NCBI GenBank assembly: GCA_950106755.1
Contig: OX467091.1
Coordinates: 25,003,538 to 25,067,537 of the forward strand
Source: Climacium dendroides
Taxonomy: Eukaryota; Streptophyta; Bryopsida; Hypnales; Climaciaceae
Length of the DNA: 64,000 nt
Direction: 5' to 3'
Shown: positions 53,601 to 64,000 of the stretch, piece after piece
Layout: each line of letters opens with the position of its first letter
Position numbering within the stretch: position 1 is the stretch's first letter
Program-made: the position numbers and the translations under genes
Notes under the pieces: model-generated
The model's database searches: none
Seen by the model: only the letters and a program-made list of their open reading frames with translations
What the model was told of the DNA's origin: nothing

Positions 53601-54640
53601 ATTTATCATCAGATGGTGACTTTTTCATCCACATTTTGCAATCTAAAAAAGTAGTGTGTTGCAACAAAGTTAGATGTTACAAATTTTACATCACGGTCTA
53701 TTGGTTTACATACAATAGCAAACAATATTTTTATTCTTATTGGTATAACAACTTGCATGGGATAAGAAATGAATGAATAGAATCACTTATATTTATACAT
53801 TCATTCCAAAAAATATTTATTTATTACTCTCATCCAAAATCTTGGCAAATCTAATCATTTTTGAAGAACATTTTGGCAATTTGTAAAACAAAATTAGGTA
53901 TAGTTTCCTTCCTCATGAGCAAGTCAAATGACTTGGCCACCATCCCTTGTCACTTCCACCTAACATATATGTCCGTAGACACGGTACTTTAAAAATAAGT
54001 TATGAATTTTTAAGGTACAATATCCAAGCGTAACGAAAAGCAACACTACGTTCTCATCGACACTTTCGAAAGGAGGAGCAGATTGAGACGACGGTTGTGT
54101 GACGTAACATCCTTGGAAAAACAAATCGATTCCTACTGGGAGAGCGATGAACAATTCCATAACAGTGAAACAAATGGCCAATCATAATTTGGAATGACTG
54201 TCGTTTTCCATAACCACAAAGCTTTCTTAAGACAGAAAGTGAGGCTAAAAGCAAATAAGAGTTCACAATAGCATTCACCACATCCTGAAGAACAACAATC
54301 TGTCAAATTTTCCTGCCACTAATCTCAAGAAGAATGTCCACTGATAGAGGTCTTTGAAGATACTTGCCAACAACCTACCCAACCTACTCTGGCGCGTTGC
54401 AGAATGTCATGCCTTAACAAAGCTCATATCCTTCACAAGTACATGAGGTTTCAGACTGCCTAAAGTTGTGAACCATCACTTATTTGCAACTCTCATTTGA
54501 TGCTATGTAATTAGCATGGTGTTCATCCAAAACTACACTAACATACAGTGGATATAGGTGGGTTACTAGGAGGTGCATTTCAGAACATTCATCATGGCCA
54601 ATTATATAGTTATACACAAACCGTAATGTCTCTCAAAATT
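50660..54640. other. Spacer between the kinase gene and FAHD1, unit B
   Basis: Counterpart of 33433-37464. It lacks about 34 bases present at about 35790-35825 in unit A and has other small indels near 51860-51910 and 52290-52370. From about 53036 it appears identical to unit A. No gene recognised. Confidence 0.6.
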
Positions 54641-57537
54641 CTAAGTACGTACAGGCTTCCGTGCTTTCACTTCAAATGACATCTCCGCCAGGCCTGTGAT
54701 GCCAGCCTTCATATGTTGACCTGCCTTGACAGGGCCTACACCTGAAGGAGTCCCTGAAAACATTCACACATTAAAGAGCCTGGAATTAGGTTCTGACGTG
54801 CGTGCATGTATGAATCCAGCTAGTGACAACGTTAAACTTCCGATTATGAATCGTTTCACAAAAAATTATTACCTAACTTGTGCACACACTGAGAATATAC
54901 AAAAAAGGTTATTCAGTCAAACTATACTCATTCAGTGTCATCCCGAACATAATGTAAAGGTGCAAGATGTCAATCAGCTTTGGAAGCACTGTCATTTACT
55001 GATTTCCTTCTCAATAAGTGGATGCTAGATGGTTGGTCATTAACGTTTTGAGTTCAAAATAGTGTATGAACATTAAAGAGAATGAACGGTGTAGTTTTGT
55101 AGTTCGTACAAGAATTCAATAACGCAGGAGAACCAGAACTTACATACTTTAAACAAGGTAAAAGAATGAAGACAAGTTCCACTGTTTACCTGTGAGAATA
55201 ATATCGCCTTCATTTAGTGTCATGATGGTGCTGATGTAACTAATAAGGACTGGGACGCTGAAAATCATGTCATTCGTGCTGCCTTTCTGCCTTAGCTTTC
55301 CATCCACCTGAACATCCAGACAAAGCAAACCTCAAGAACTACTCCCAATTGCAAGACCTATTGCTTAAACCTCAATCTCTTCATAGAGGTCCTTCACAGA
55401 AATCAACAGTACATACTGAAGATCATGCAAAACTAAGTTGAGATTGTCTGCTGCACGTATTAAACTCAGTGAACCAATCAAGTTTATATTTTTGAAATAT
55501 GAGGTGATCCAGACATATTAAAAAATACCTCAAGCCACAACTCCAAGTCATTAAGATTTGGCACCTGCTTTTTAGGAATCTGAAAGGAAAAGTAGATCAG
55601 ACACTAATCAGGAGGCAATCAAAACGCTGACCAGTATGAAGCCCTTGGCCTAGATCAAAGACCAAGACAGAGACCATGGAGCCCAACTTGCATCTAAATG
55701 CATAAAACAGCATACTAGTTTCACAGTCTTGTTGGTGAGACGCAGAGAGCCGTGCTAGTACAAAAATAAATCCCCGCGCAGGGTATTGCCCGGATCAAAG
55801 CTACATGCAGCACCAAGTCACAGTAAATCGCATGAAAAGTCTAAAGTGAGAAGAATATGCTGGGAGCGGTAAACGGGAGCATACATACAAAATTACCAAT
55901 CGGTGTGAAAGTGTCATATCCTTTCGCTAATGTCCACGGAAGACCCTGTTTCTGCAAACACGGACCCCACATATAATATAGCTCTGTTAAATAACGTAAT
56001 CAGCAGTCCCCCACAAAAAGACTTGAAGATCCTGAACCTACACTCCATAGAGAGATCCCTACAAAAAAGTTTATACCATGGGATAGGGTAAGGAAAATTC
56101 ACATGGAAGTGAGCACATAATGAAGCTCATGAGTATCACCCTTAGCAGGAGAGAATAATTACCTTGGCGACAGCTTGTAATTCTCTTGCAGTCATGTCCA
56201 GCGCTAACGCATAACCTGGCAGCAAATGTAGCAGGGCTCGTACACAATGGTCAACGGGCTTATATATACGGTAGACGGATCAGTGCAGACATGTTTCTAT
56301 TGTAGCCATCTATTCATTTACCCATGTAAAACCATCACTCTTCAATAAAGAAGATTTTGGGTCACACAGGGGTGCAAATGTAGAACTAATCAAAGTTTCA
56401 AGCGGTGGTAAAGGAGTGACATATTGGCCACAATAGAACCTCATACTCTTTAAGTAGGGCCATAGTAGAATTTTTGGCAAAGAACAATAAGGTCTCAACA
56501 TTATGTTGATCTGAGCTAAATATTGTAGCCACATTATATGAGTGAGAACACCATCATGGGTGGAATTTTTTCCAATTTTAACAATTCCTAACAAATGCAT
56601 ACTTCACTAAAAAAAAACATGGTTCTAATTCCATTCCTTATCATTTTCATTGCCTTTGCTAGAAAAATGATTCATGGCTTCTTGAAGCAACTCTATGAAG
56701 TCAGATCACTCATCATTGCGCCAAATTAGATAATCCCACCATATCTCTGTAGATACAGAAACTCAAAGTGGGAATGGCCAGCTCTCATACCGGAAACATG
56801 ATCCATAGCTAGCGATTCCGGAATGTCCCGACCCTTCTTGCCAATCACAACCCCAAGCTCCACCTCGTGGTCCAGAAATGTACAAGATGATGGAATCTCA
56901 ACAGACGATCCCTCTCTGACATACGATGACGTCGGCTTCAAAAAAATCAGAGGCTCCTGCACCGCACTTAGAATTAATCCCAGTCTCCAATCAGACCTAA
57001 AATTCAAAATTACCAGACACTTGTATCAATTTCAGACATACACTAAAGAGATGAACACAAAGGCAGAGTTGAGTTCAATTTGAGATCTTCCTACGAGTTG
57101 AAATAATGCCAGGACATATCAATCATTCAAAACAGAGTCATAGGTTTACGAACGCACAAAAACGAAAGACGATGAGTGTCACTAAACCCTATCCTGGGTT
57201 TTAGAAGGGAGAAAGAATCCAGCGCAGACCCTTTGCATTAAGCAACATGATCCAGACATGAGGGGAAACACAAACTCAAACAGATCCTGATACAGGGTTT
57301 TGAAAGGCGCAAAACATGAAATTCACGCTTAAATCGTCAGGGTGTATCTGTACAGAACAAAAGGGAAGATCAGTCTGCCGCATTCTGCGATTACCACCCA
57401 AAATTTGCTCGACAGAAGGGTACCTTGGGAATCGCAGCGCCCATTTCTTTGGCATGCGCAGCATAGTTCCGGCCTATACCCACAATCTTGGTGCCCATTT
57501 GCACCAGTTTGTTACCCAGATAGCTTGAAGCAGACAT
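54641..57537 (-). CDS. FAHD1: FAHD1-like acylpyruvase / oxaloacetate decarboxylase, complete
   Basis: Seven exons: 57424-57537, 56791-56956, 56163-56215, 55889-55951, 55529-55579, 55190-55307, 54641-54753. They splice to 225 residues, the usual length of plant and animal FAHD1. The protein opens MSASSYLGNKL and shows GRNYAAHAKE, PLIFLKPTSSY, HEVELGVVIGK (two metal-ligand glutamates), ALDMTAREL (metal-ligand aspartate), GLPWTLAKG, LELWLEVDG, LISYIS and GDIILTGTPSGVGPV. By family knowledge it hydrolyses acylpyruvates and/or decarboxylates oxaloacetate, and homologues are mitochondrial. No long presequence is visible. Exon 4 uses donor TTTT|GTATGT, needed to stay in phase with exon 5. The last four exons lie within the duplicated segment. 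The first three, and most of exon 4, exist only here. Confidence 0.93.
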
Positions 57538-58081
57538 GACGGACGAAGCAGTGCAAGAAAGAAGAACAGCGACGTAAGAAACTAAACTCCGGTGATGGGT
57601 TTAGGGGTGCAGAAGAACCGCAAGCTCTTGTAAATAAATGAGAATGAATGAAATTCGAATATGAAGAGCAAGGGAATGATTCCTCTGGCGAAAATCTTCC
57701 GTTGATCGCACAGCATATGCAAAATTGTTCTCTGACATTGGCAATCGTCATCAGGTTTCGGAGGTGTCGGCGTTCGTGATACCAAACAACAGAGCGGGGA
57801 AATCGCGAATGTTCTTAATTTTGTAGATTTGTATTGATTTCAGCATTGACGGATTTGAAGAAGAAGTACAAGCCATGTCATCAAGATAAAGAGGTGAGTT
57901 GGCATGCCAGCTCGGAGTATATAAAAATTTGGGTGTGAGGCAAGAGCCATTTTTGCCTGAAGATTTGAGTGCTTGTGAACTTGGAAACCGACCCAAGCAA
58001 ATATGGAAGGAGTTGTCTAAGGTAGGAGGTCCATGAAGCGCTCATTAATCCAAAGACACCATGGACACTAAATGTGATGGA
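57538..58081. other. Upstream region of FAHD1
   Basis: Would contain the FAHD1 promoter and 5' UTR. Open frames on the minus strand here show no recognisable protein. The segment 57858-57904 resembles 61852-61895 just before the RPI4-like gene (CAAGATAAAGAG, GGCATGCC). Confidence 0.5.
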
Positions 58082-58228
58082 TTAACCCATAAATGACGTT
58101 ACAACCATTTTGTAGTCAATGAATGACAAAGAATCTTTGTATGTAGGACAGAAGTGCAACTATTCATTCTTGTAATTTTGTATGAAAAGGAGAGGTCTTC
58201 TATAATAGTTTGACTTCCACTGAGTGCT
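58082..58228 (+). repeat. Truncated TTAA-family miniature element
   Basis: Starts TTAACCCATAAATGACG and carries GTAGGACAGAAGTGCAACTA. Cut off where the next element begins. Confidence 0.6.
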
Positions 58229-58645
58229 TTAACCCTCAAATGTTGCGGTGGACGTTTTTTGTTTAATGAATGACAAAAAAAATCATTTATTGAATGTCAG
58301 ACGGCCATTTTTCATCCTCTCTTTTTTCCAAAGTGATCGTAGAGGCATGTTGCATCCTACAAGGCAAAAAATAGTGATGTTGGCTTCTTCTATATTTTTA
58401 AGCACTCTACTTAGTGAGAAGAGGTCTCACACATTCATGTTCACGATATTAGGTTCAGTGTTGCCCTCCTTACAAATTTATAAGAGGGTTGTATGGAATG
58501 GTTACTTATGCAACAAGAGACAAGCATATTTTATTGTGTGGGCACATTGTCAAAGCATTGTAGTGGACACTGTCCATGTCTACAGTAGCTTTGTCTTTGG
58601 CCATAGCGGGGGCCATAGTGATCAACCCATCGTTTAAGGACTAAG
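58229..58645 (+). repeat. Longer TTAA-family element
   Basis: Starts TTAACCCTCAAATGTTGCGG and ends near CATCGTTTAAGGACTAAG. The internal sequence is longer (~415 bases) than the 230-bp form. The largest open frame inside (129 codons at 58248-58637) matches nothing I recognise. Confidence 0.5.
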
Positions 58646-58654
58646 ATGTCTTTC

Positions 58655-59310
58655 AACATTTTAGAAAAAAACACATATGTCCTACAATTTGCACATTTTA
58701 GTCAATTAGATGGAAAATAGATTGAAAATATATATTAAAAAATTTAACCAAAAAAACTCATATTCATTTTTAAAAAAAATATAAAGTGGAAGGTGTTACT
58801 AAATGAAAGATATAACTAATGTGCTAATAATTTTTGGAAGAATGTCATAATTACTAATCCCAATGGTAAAAATGTTCTAATAAATAATTAATATCCTTCA
58901 TTTTATTTCTATTTGAAAATTTTCAAAATTGAGAGTAAGAGATGACTTCACATATTTTTTCTACCTTCATTGCCTTCAAAATAAAACTCTTCATAACTTT
59001 TACCACATTATTTTGAGTTCAATGGTTTAATTTATTTTAAATAGGTATCAACCTATAAAATTCAAAAAATAATAATTAACATTTTTTTAAATATATTTTC
59101 TGTTGCCCAAGTTGACATTGAAATCAAATAGTCCTTCTAACTTTTGCTATATTTATTGGAATGACATGAAACAAAGTTTCACACATAGATTATGATAAGA
59201 AGCATCCATCCTAAAAAATTCGTGCAAAAATTCCAAATTATGAAGTCAATAGAGCTTGCCCGAGTTCTCAAAAAGTTCAAAGTAGGTTCCTTGGACCTTT
59301 AGGGTTTTTT
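58655..59310 (+). repeat. ~660-bp dispersed repeat, copy 2
   Basis: Direct relative of 16088-16750, in both cases placed a short way 3' of TTAA-family elements. Confidence 0.7.
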
Positions 59311-61265
59311 CCCATCCAAAATTTTGAATTAAGCTTTAGGGTACAATTTTGAAAGATGTAGTAGTAGGTATGAGATAGAAGAAAAATCAAAATTGTTAAT
59401 AGCTTTAAGATGGAATTGAATCACACTAATCTAAATAGTGATATTGTTTTAACAATCAAAATAAACCTTGCGCAACTATTGCTCTTTGAAAATTATAAAA
59501 ATTAAATTCATAAATGGATCTAGTAGATTATTTTTTCATAGAGATGCTATGATTGCCCTCAAAACAAAATGCTCCATAACTTTCACAATACTTATTCGAA
59601 TGGCACAACCAAATTTTTCCATACATAAACAAAAATATTATCTATAAAAAATATATCATATAAAATTTTATTTCAAGCTTTTAAGGGATTTTTTTGTTGC
59701 CCTTTTTCAACTATTTTGGACTTTGTGTGATATAACTCTTGCTCCTAGGCACCAATTGAAGGGTAGCCTCCAATATCTATATCCATGAGTTGTGGCAAAT
59801 CAAAGGATCTTCAATAAATTCTTCATTCTCAATGTTTAGCATTATTATTGTTATTATGAGTATTGATGTTAATTAAATATTACAATTGGATTGGGTTGAG
59901 TTTGGATTGAGTTTTTATAAATAGACTTTACTTTTTTTAAGTAAATTGCAAGTAACACTTGAAGTTAGGCTAGATTGAGATTGAATTTAGTTTTTAATCT
60001 TTGATTAATTGGTGATTATAGGTGAACATACCTTACTCAATATCAATTATGCCTAATTCAACACCAACAACATGAATATAAATAAAGAATAAGTCATGGT
60101 GAATTGTTACTAAAATAGATGTTTGAGAAGTCACAAAACATATATTAGTATAAAATCCACCATTTGGATGCTCATTATATTTTTTTAATCATGTGTATGT
60201 ACTTGATTCATGAATGACCATATAGTCAATCATTGGTGCATTATTGAAATGAACTTTAGAGGTGAATACTTTTATTTTGGATTTGACGTTATCTACTTGT
60301 ACTACAACATGCCTTCTTTTCTAATTGCCAAAATACACATCATTCATTCTTTTATGTAAACTAGTGTGTCATGTACCATTGCCACAAACAAAGTAAAAGT
60401 ATAAGTAATTTTCTAATTTCTTAAAACCAAAAATAACTCAAAAATCCATAAATTTCACACTGTGAGTTAGAACGCCATGAAACAAAATCCATGCACCCCT
60501 CCTTACCAAAGGCTTTCCAATAATACCAATAATAATGCAACTAAAAGACGCATGGTCCCAAAGATCTCAACATAACAAACAAAAACAAACAACTAGCTTT
60601 TCTTAATGGATGGACTAATGTGTCCTATGCCATTGCCACAATCATACTACTAAAATCATAAATCCCTCTGTAATATCACAAATGCTACCATTAATACTAG
60701 GGGCTTGTGCTTGCTATACTACGCATTCATTGTATGACATATTAGTAAAAATTTGATATATTTGAATAGAATGCATGATAATGATTTGGATAAGTCTTTA
60801 AAATAATGATTTTAATGATTTTACAAAAATATTTCCAATCATGCATACATAGAAATCATATTTTCACACAATGTGATATTACTGAAATAGAATAGCAGTT
60901 CACAATCACCTCTGTAATATCAATTTTTACAAAAAATGATATTATAGAAATAATATAGTCAATTGTTTATTTTAATATATGCTTATTTATTAAAAAAATT
61001 ATATAAAGATTTTAGTAATTTTTATCTGAAGATTTATTGAAATTCTTGTTCTGCATTCTATCTAATACATAAAAATTCTAATGAAATTCTAATGGTGAAT
61101 GTGTAGCATAGCAAGCACCAAACACTAGTATAATAAAATAAAAATAAAAATAATTTTCTAATTTTTTAATTCATATAAACTCCAAAAATCAATAACTTTT
61201 GTTTTGTAGGTCCAAATGCCAAGAAATAAAGCCCATGCACTCCTCCTCGCAAATAGCTTTACAAT
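59311..61265. other. AT-rich intergenic DNA, nothing recognised
   Basis: No gene or RNA recognised. The segment 59300-59700 shares words with the 1-910 repeat family (AATAGCTTTAAGATGGAATT) and may be a decayed copy. Confidence 0.5.
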
Positions 61266-61555
61266 GGTAAGGTAGAGGGCTGTAAAAGCAATTTGTCTCT
61301 AAAAGTGATCTGGTACATTTTGCCTCTAACATGTACCAGAAGTGTACATTTCAGGAGGAGGTCGCTTTTAGAAACCACTGTGTTTTCAACTTCAAACTAA
61401 TTCCATGAAGATCCAAAAAATATGAAATGACTGGTTAGATGCCAATTCCATTTTTCTTACCACAAAAATTTATTGAAAATTATTTTAAGAAGTTTAGCTT
61501 CCTCAAAATGCAAATCAGTTCTTAAAGGGTCGCTTTTACAGCCCCCTACCTTACC
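61266..61555. repeat. 290-bp miniature inverted-repeat element
   Basis: Ends GGTAAGGTAGAGGGCTGTAAAAGC and the near-complement GCTTTTACAGCCCCCTACCTTACC. Related to 6680-6990 and, at the tips, to 10222-10633. No clear target duplication. Confidence 0.75.
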
Positions 61556-61886
61556 AAGCATGTGATTGGGAGACTCACAATGCAGGAAATCTCACTGTAA
61601 CAAACAAAACAAAACAAACAACCTAACTTAATGGATGGATATTAATTCATTATGTACAAAACACATAAGAGTTAGCTACATATACTCCTAAAAATATGAA
61701 TTGAATATTAAAAGGATAAGATCATCAAATTGTAACCTGTTTGTAAAATTGCCCCATCTAGATTCTTGCCGAAATGTACAACCTCCATACATGATAGCTT
61801 AGGGTCGATTTTAGATACACCAACTTTCTACACCTTGAAACTTCCCATTGGAAGAAGAAGCCACACAATCAAGATAAAGAGCTGAG

Positions 61887-63921
61887 ATGGCATGCCTTCG
61901 CGTTTCGCCGCGTTTACCTGCGTCTGTTGGCGTTTGCGGGCGTTTGTTATCTGCCTCCTTCGTATCTGTGTCGACAGCCTCTTTTTCTCTCACAGCTCGA
62001 AGCCTGGCTATGGCGCTCCTTCGCCTTCCTCCACTCGTCCTGCCCTCCGTCGTCACTGCTGCCCCGCAGCGTCCCAAGGATCCCGACGCCAGTCCTGTCT
62101 GCCTGGCTTCTTCCTCCGGAAGACCTGCGAAATCGCTGCCTTCCTCGGGGAGGAGAATTGGCTTGCGAGCTTCCACATTCTTCAAAGGAGGGAGCGGTCT
62201 CCTTTGTCAGAGACGGGTGGCGGTTTGCGCCAGGAGAATGGAGGGGAGAGAATTAGAGGTTCAATCTTCTCAGAATTCCCTGCAAGATGCTGCGAGGCAA
62301 ACGGTGCGTTGCTTTTCTTGTTTTTCTGGAAATGGCCGGAGAACAGTTTCCATTGCAATGTAGTTTTCCTCGAGGATTATTGGATTGGATTTCCGAATGT
62401 TTCTTTCGAATTTCCTGTTGCATTGTGTGGTACTGGTATTAGGTTTATGTAATATAATTTGAGGCTTGTGTGAAGCAATGACTGTCCGAATGATGATTGC
62501 ATCTCTGGTGCTTTTGAGATTGCAGAATGACTCTGTTTTAAGGTTCATACTGTAAGAATCTTTATTTTGATACTTGAGATCTCTTTAAAACTCAGTAATT
62601 CGGATGAATTTATGTGTCTCTTCGTACTATTGTGTTTAGTACTGCTACTTGACTTCACAAGGTTTACAGTTTTTTTACAGGAGAGAGATCAGACAAAGGA
62701 GAGATCAGGTTTAGAAAATTTATAAAATTATACGCTTATAGCTCTGAACTTACTTTCTTAGATGCCTGTATGCTGATTTCTGAATTCTACAACATGAAGT
62801 AAGTAATATTATCGATCAGTTACTCATCCTCTATCGATCAGTTACTCATCCTCGATTCTTGTAGGTGTGAGATACTTTTGCATCACAGGATGCAGAGTAT
62901 GCTTATACATATGTATTGTGCAAATGCTTATGTCGTCTATTAGAAATGTCTCTATCCAAAGGGATCGTAATACGTCGAAAAATTACTCACATCCAATGAG
63001 TCCTTGACGTGGGCAGGTGGACTACTTTGTGAAGAGCGGAATGTCTGTTGGCCTCGGAACTGGGTACGCTTCTGGCATGGCCATTGCCTATATCGCTGAA
63101 AAGCTCAGCAAGGGTTCACTTCGAGACGTTGTTTGTGTGCCAATGTGAGTACAGTAATCTTTACGTTTCTGCTTGGAATTTTCATAAAAAATCATCCTCT
63201 GGCGTTGAAAAAATAAACGCTCTTGTGAGTAGCTCACTTATCGTGTTTGGTTCTTAGGTCAAGTGCAAGTGCTGCAGCAGCAGCTCAGGCAGGTGTGCCT
63301 CTCACTACATTCGAAGAACAACCGCAGGTATCTCATACTATCATTTAGCAAGTCACTGAATCCTTCTTCTGTAGTAGTGATGAACAAGTAATGATGCGGG
63401 TGGTCCTCTATTGCGGTAAACTAACGTGGTGGTATGGACTCTTTCGCCGGGTGGTCCTCTATTGCGGTAAACTAACGTGGTGGTATGGTCTCTTTCGCCA
63501 GCTGGATATCGTGTTTGACGATGCAGACACAGTACAAGAGGGCACTCTCTTTTCAATCATTGGGCGTAAAGGGGACGAAGGCCGTCAATCCATATTAAAG
63601 GAGAAAGTAAGGTGTGCTGGCCTCACTTCTGATCCTTCCTTCTTCCTCCATTGGCTGGCCTTATGCGTCAAGCTAGCCTGTGCGAGAAACTTAATGCTGT
63701 GCGCCTGATGATTTTCCTGTCTAGTATACTGTCAAATAGTAACCTTAAGAGTTAATTTGAAAATTCTTCAGCGCGGTTTTCGTTTGGAGATTGTAATGTG
63801 GGATGTGAGCGTTTCGTTTGGACAGGCTATAATGAAAGCAGCTAAACAGATGATTTTCATCATTGACGAGAAACAGTTCGTTGGCACGTTAGATGGTGCA
63901 GTGCCTGTTCTTATTCAACAG
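61887..63921 (+). CDS. RPI4: RPI4-like ribose-5-phosphate isomerase family protein, partial (3' end outside window)
   Basis: Exons 61887-62303, 63017-63144, 63258-63327, 63502-63606 and 63826-63921 splice in phase, and the gene continues past 64000. Exon 1 gives a 139-residue basic, Ser/Arg-rich plastid-transit-like segment. The in-frame ATG at 62010 is an alternative start. The mature part reads DAARQTVDYFVKSG, GLGTGYASGMAIAYI, VVCVPMSASAAAAAQ, LDIVFDDADTVQEG, ILKEKAIMKAAKQ and FIIDEKQFVGTL. This fits the plant plastid 'probable ribose-5-phosphate isomerase 4' subfamily of RpiA. Canonical RpiA has DGADE and a KGGGG loop. Here the first is DDADT and the loop is IGRKGDEG, so isomerase activity is doubtful; the REK-type glutamate is kept in LKEK. 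Confidence 0.85.
62811..62854 (+). repeat. 22-bp tandem duplication in RPI4 intron 1
   Basis: ATCGATCAGTTACTCATCCT plus two bases, repeated twice with one change at the end. Confidence 0.9.
63398..63499 (+). repeat. 51-bp tandem duplication at the 3' end of RPI4 intron 3
   Basis: Two copies (63398-63448, 63449-63499) differ at one site. The second copy runs up to the CAG acceptor at 63499-63501; the first copy is followed by GG, not AG, so only the second can serve as acceptor. Confidence 0.9.
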
Positions 63922-64000
63922 GTGCGTACTCTTCAGCCTCGTTGTCAACAGTTTTGAAAGATGCTTGACTGATTCATTGAAGGAACGAACTTATTTACGA

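Larger units (their letters stand above)
38944..55914. repeat. Tandem segmental duplication, unit B
   Basis: Direct copy of unit A. It has a single terminal-exon block and several small indels, for example one extra codon near 46850 and a missing 31-bp segment near 45670. Its right boundary is internal to the intact FAHD1 gene. Confidence 0.95.

Noticed and set aside
57512..57785. Minus-strand frames of 79 and 67 codons upstream of FAHD1 as extra N-terminal coding sequence
   Set aside because: No homology. The ATG at 57537 already gives the family's usual length and N-terminus.
58248..58637. 129-codon frame inside the longer TTAA-family element as a transposase
   Set aside because: No transposase motif visible, and the start lies in the conserved non-coding part of the family.

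Overview
The window looks like nuclear DNA of a land plant. Genes have many short GT..AG introns, intergenic DNA is AT-rich and full of short inverted-repeat elements, and the gene families are plant ones: a hevein-type chitin-binding protein, a plant FAHD1 homologue, a plastid RPI4-like protein and plant-type kinases. I cannot name the species. A non-seed plant (moss or lycophyte) seems plausible but is not shown. All gene models were spliced by eye from splice consensus, reading-frame phase and protein similarity.

Layout. 1-8230: two inverted copies of a roughly 0.9-kb repeat flank a secreted protein gene (minus strand, 3027-4372) with four hevein domains followed by an EG45/plant-natriuretic-peptide-like double-psi beta-barrel. 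8231-20870: gene-poor AT-rich DNA with a (TA)38 microsatellite and several miniature inverted-repeat families, including a roughly 230-bp family whose ends are TTAA-CCCTTAAA. 20871-38738 (unit A) and 38944-55914 (unit B): a tandem segmental duplication of about 17-18 kb. 55915-57537: 5' exons of the intact FAHD1 gene, whose 3' exons lie in unit B. 57538-61886: repeats. 61887-63921 and beyond: plus-strand RPI4-like gene, running off the right edge.

The most interesting content is inside the duplication. Each unit carries, on the minus strand, a 526-aa kinase with an N-terminal helical (possibly HeLo/MLKL-like) region and intact catalytic motifs. It is followed at once by a pseudokinase (glycine loop lost, HRD to HRH, DFG to DFQ) spliced in frame to a long ARM-repeat region. 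The first recognisable pseudokinase exon has no usable ATG. The stop codon of the upstream kinase lies inside a good splice donor (T|GTTAGT) that joins in phase to the pseudokinase exon. Read through, the 18 exons give a continuous frame of about 1969 residues: helical domain, active kinase, pseudokinase, ARM repeats. This resembles the kinase-pseudokinase layout of plant tandem kinase resistance proteins but with an ARM tail. Both copies keep the frame.

The duplication breakpoint falls inside exon 4 of FAHD1. Unit A therefore has a 5'-truncated FAHD1 fragment and unit B the complete gene. Similarity between units is uneven: about 2.75 kb at the FAHD1 end looks identical, while patches of the ARM exons differ by about 9% next to invariant introns. 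The 3' terminal exon block is duplicated in A and is a single recombinant copy in B.
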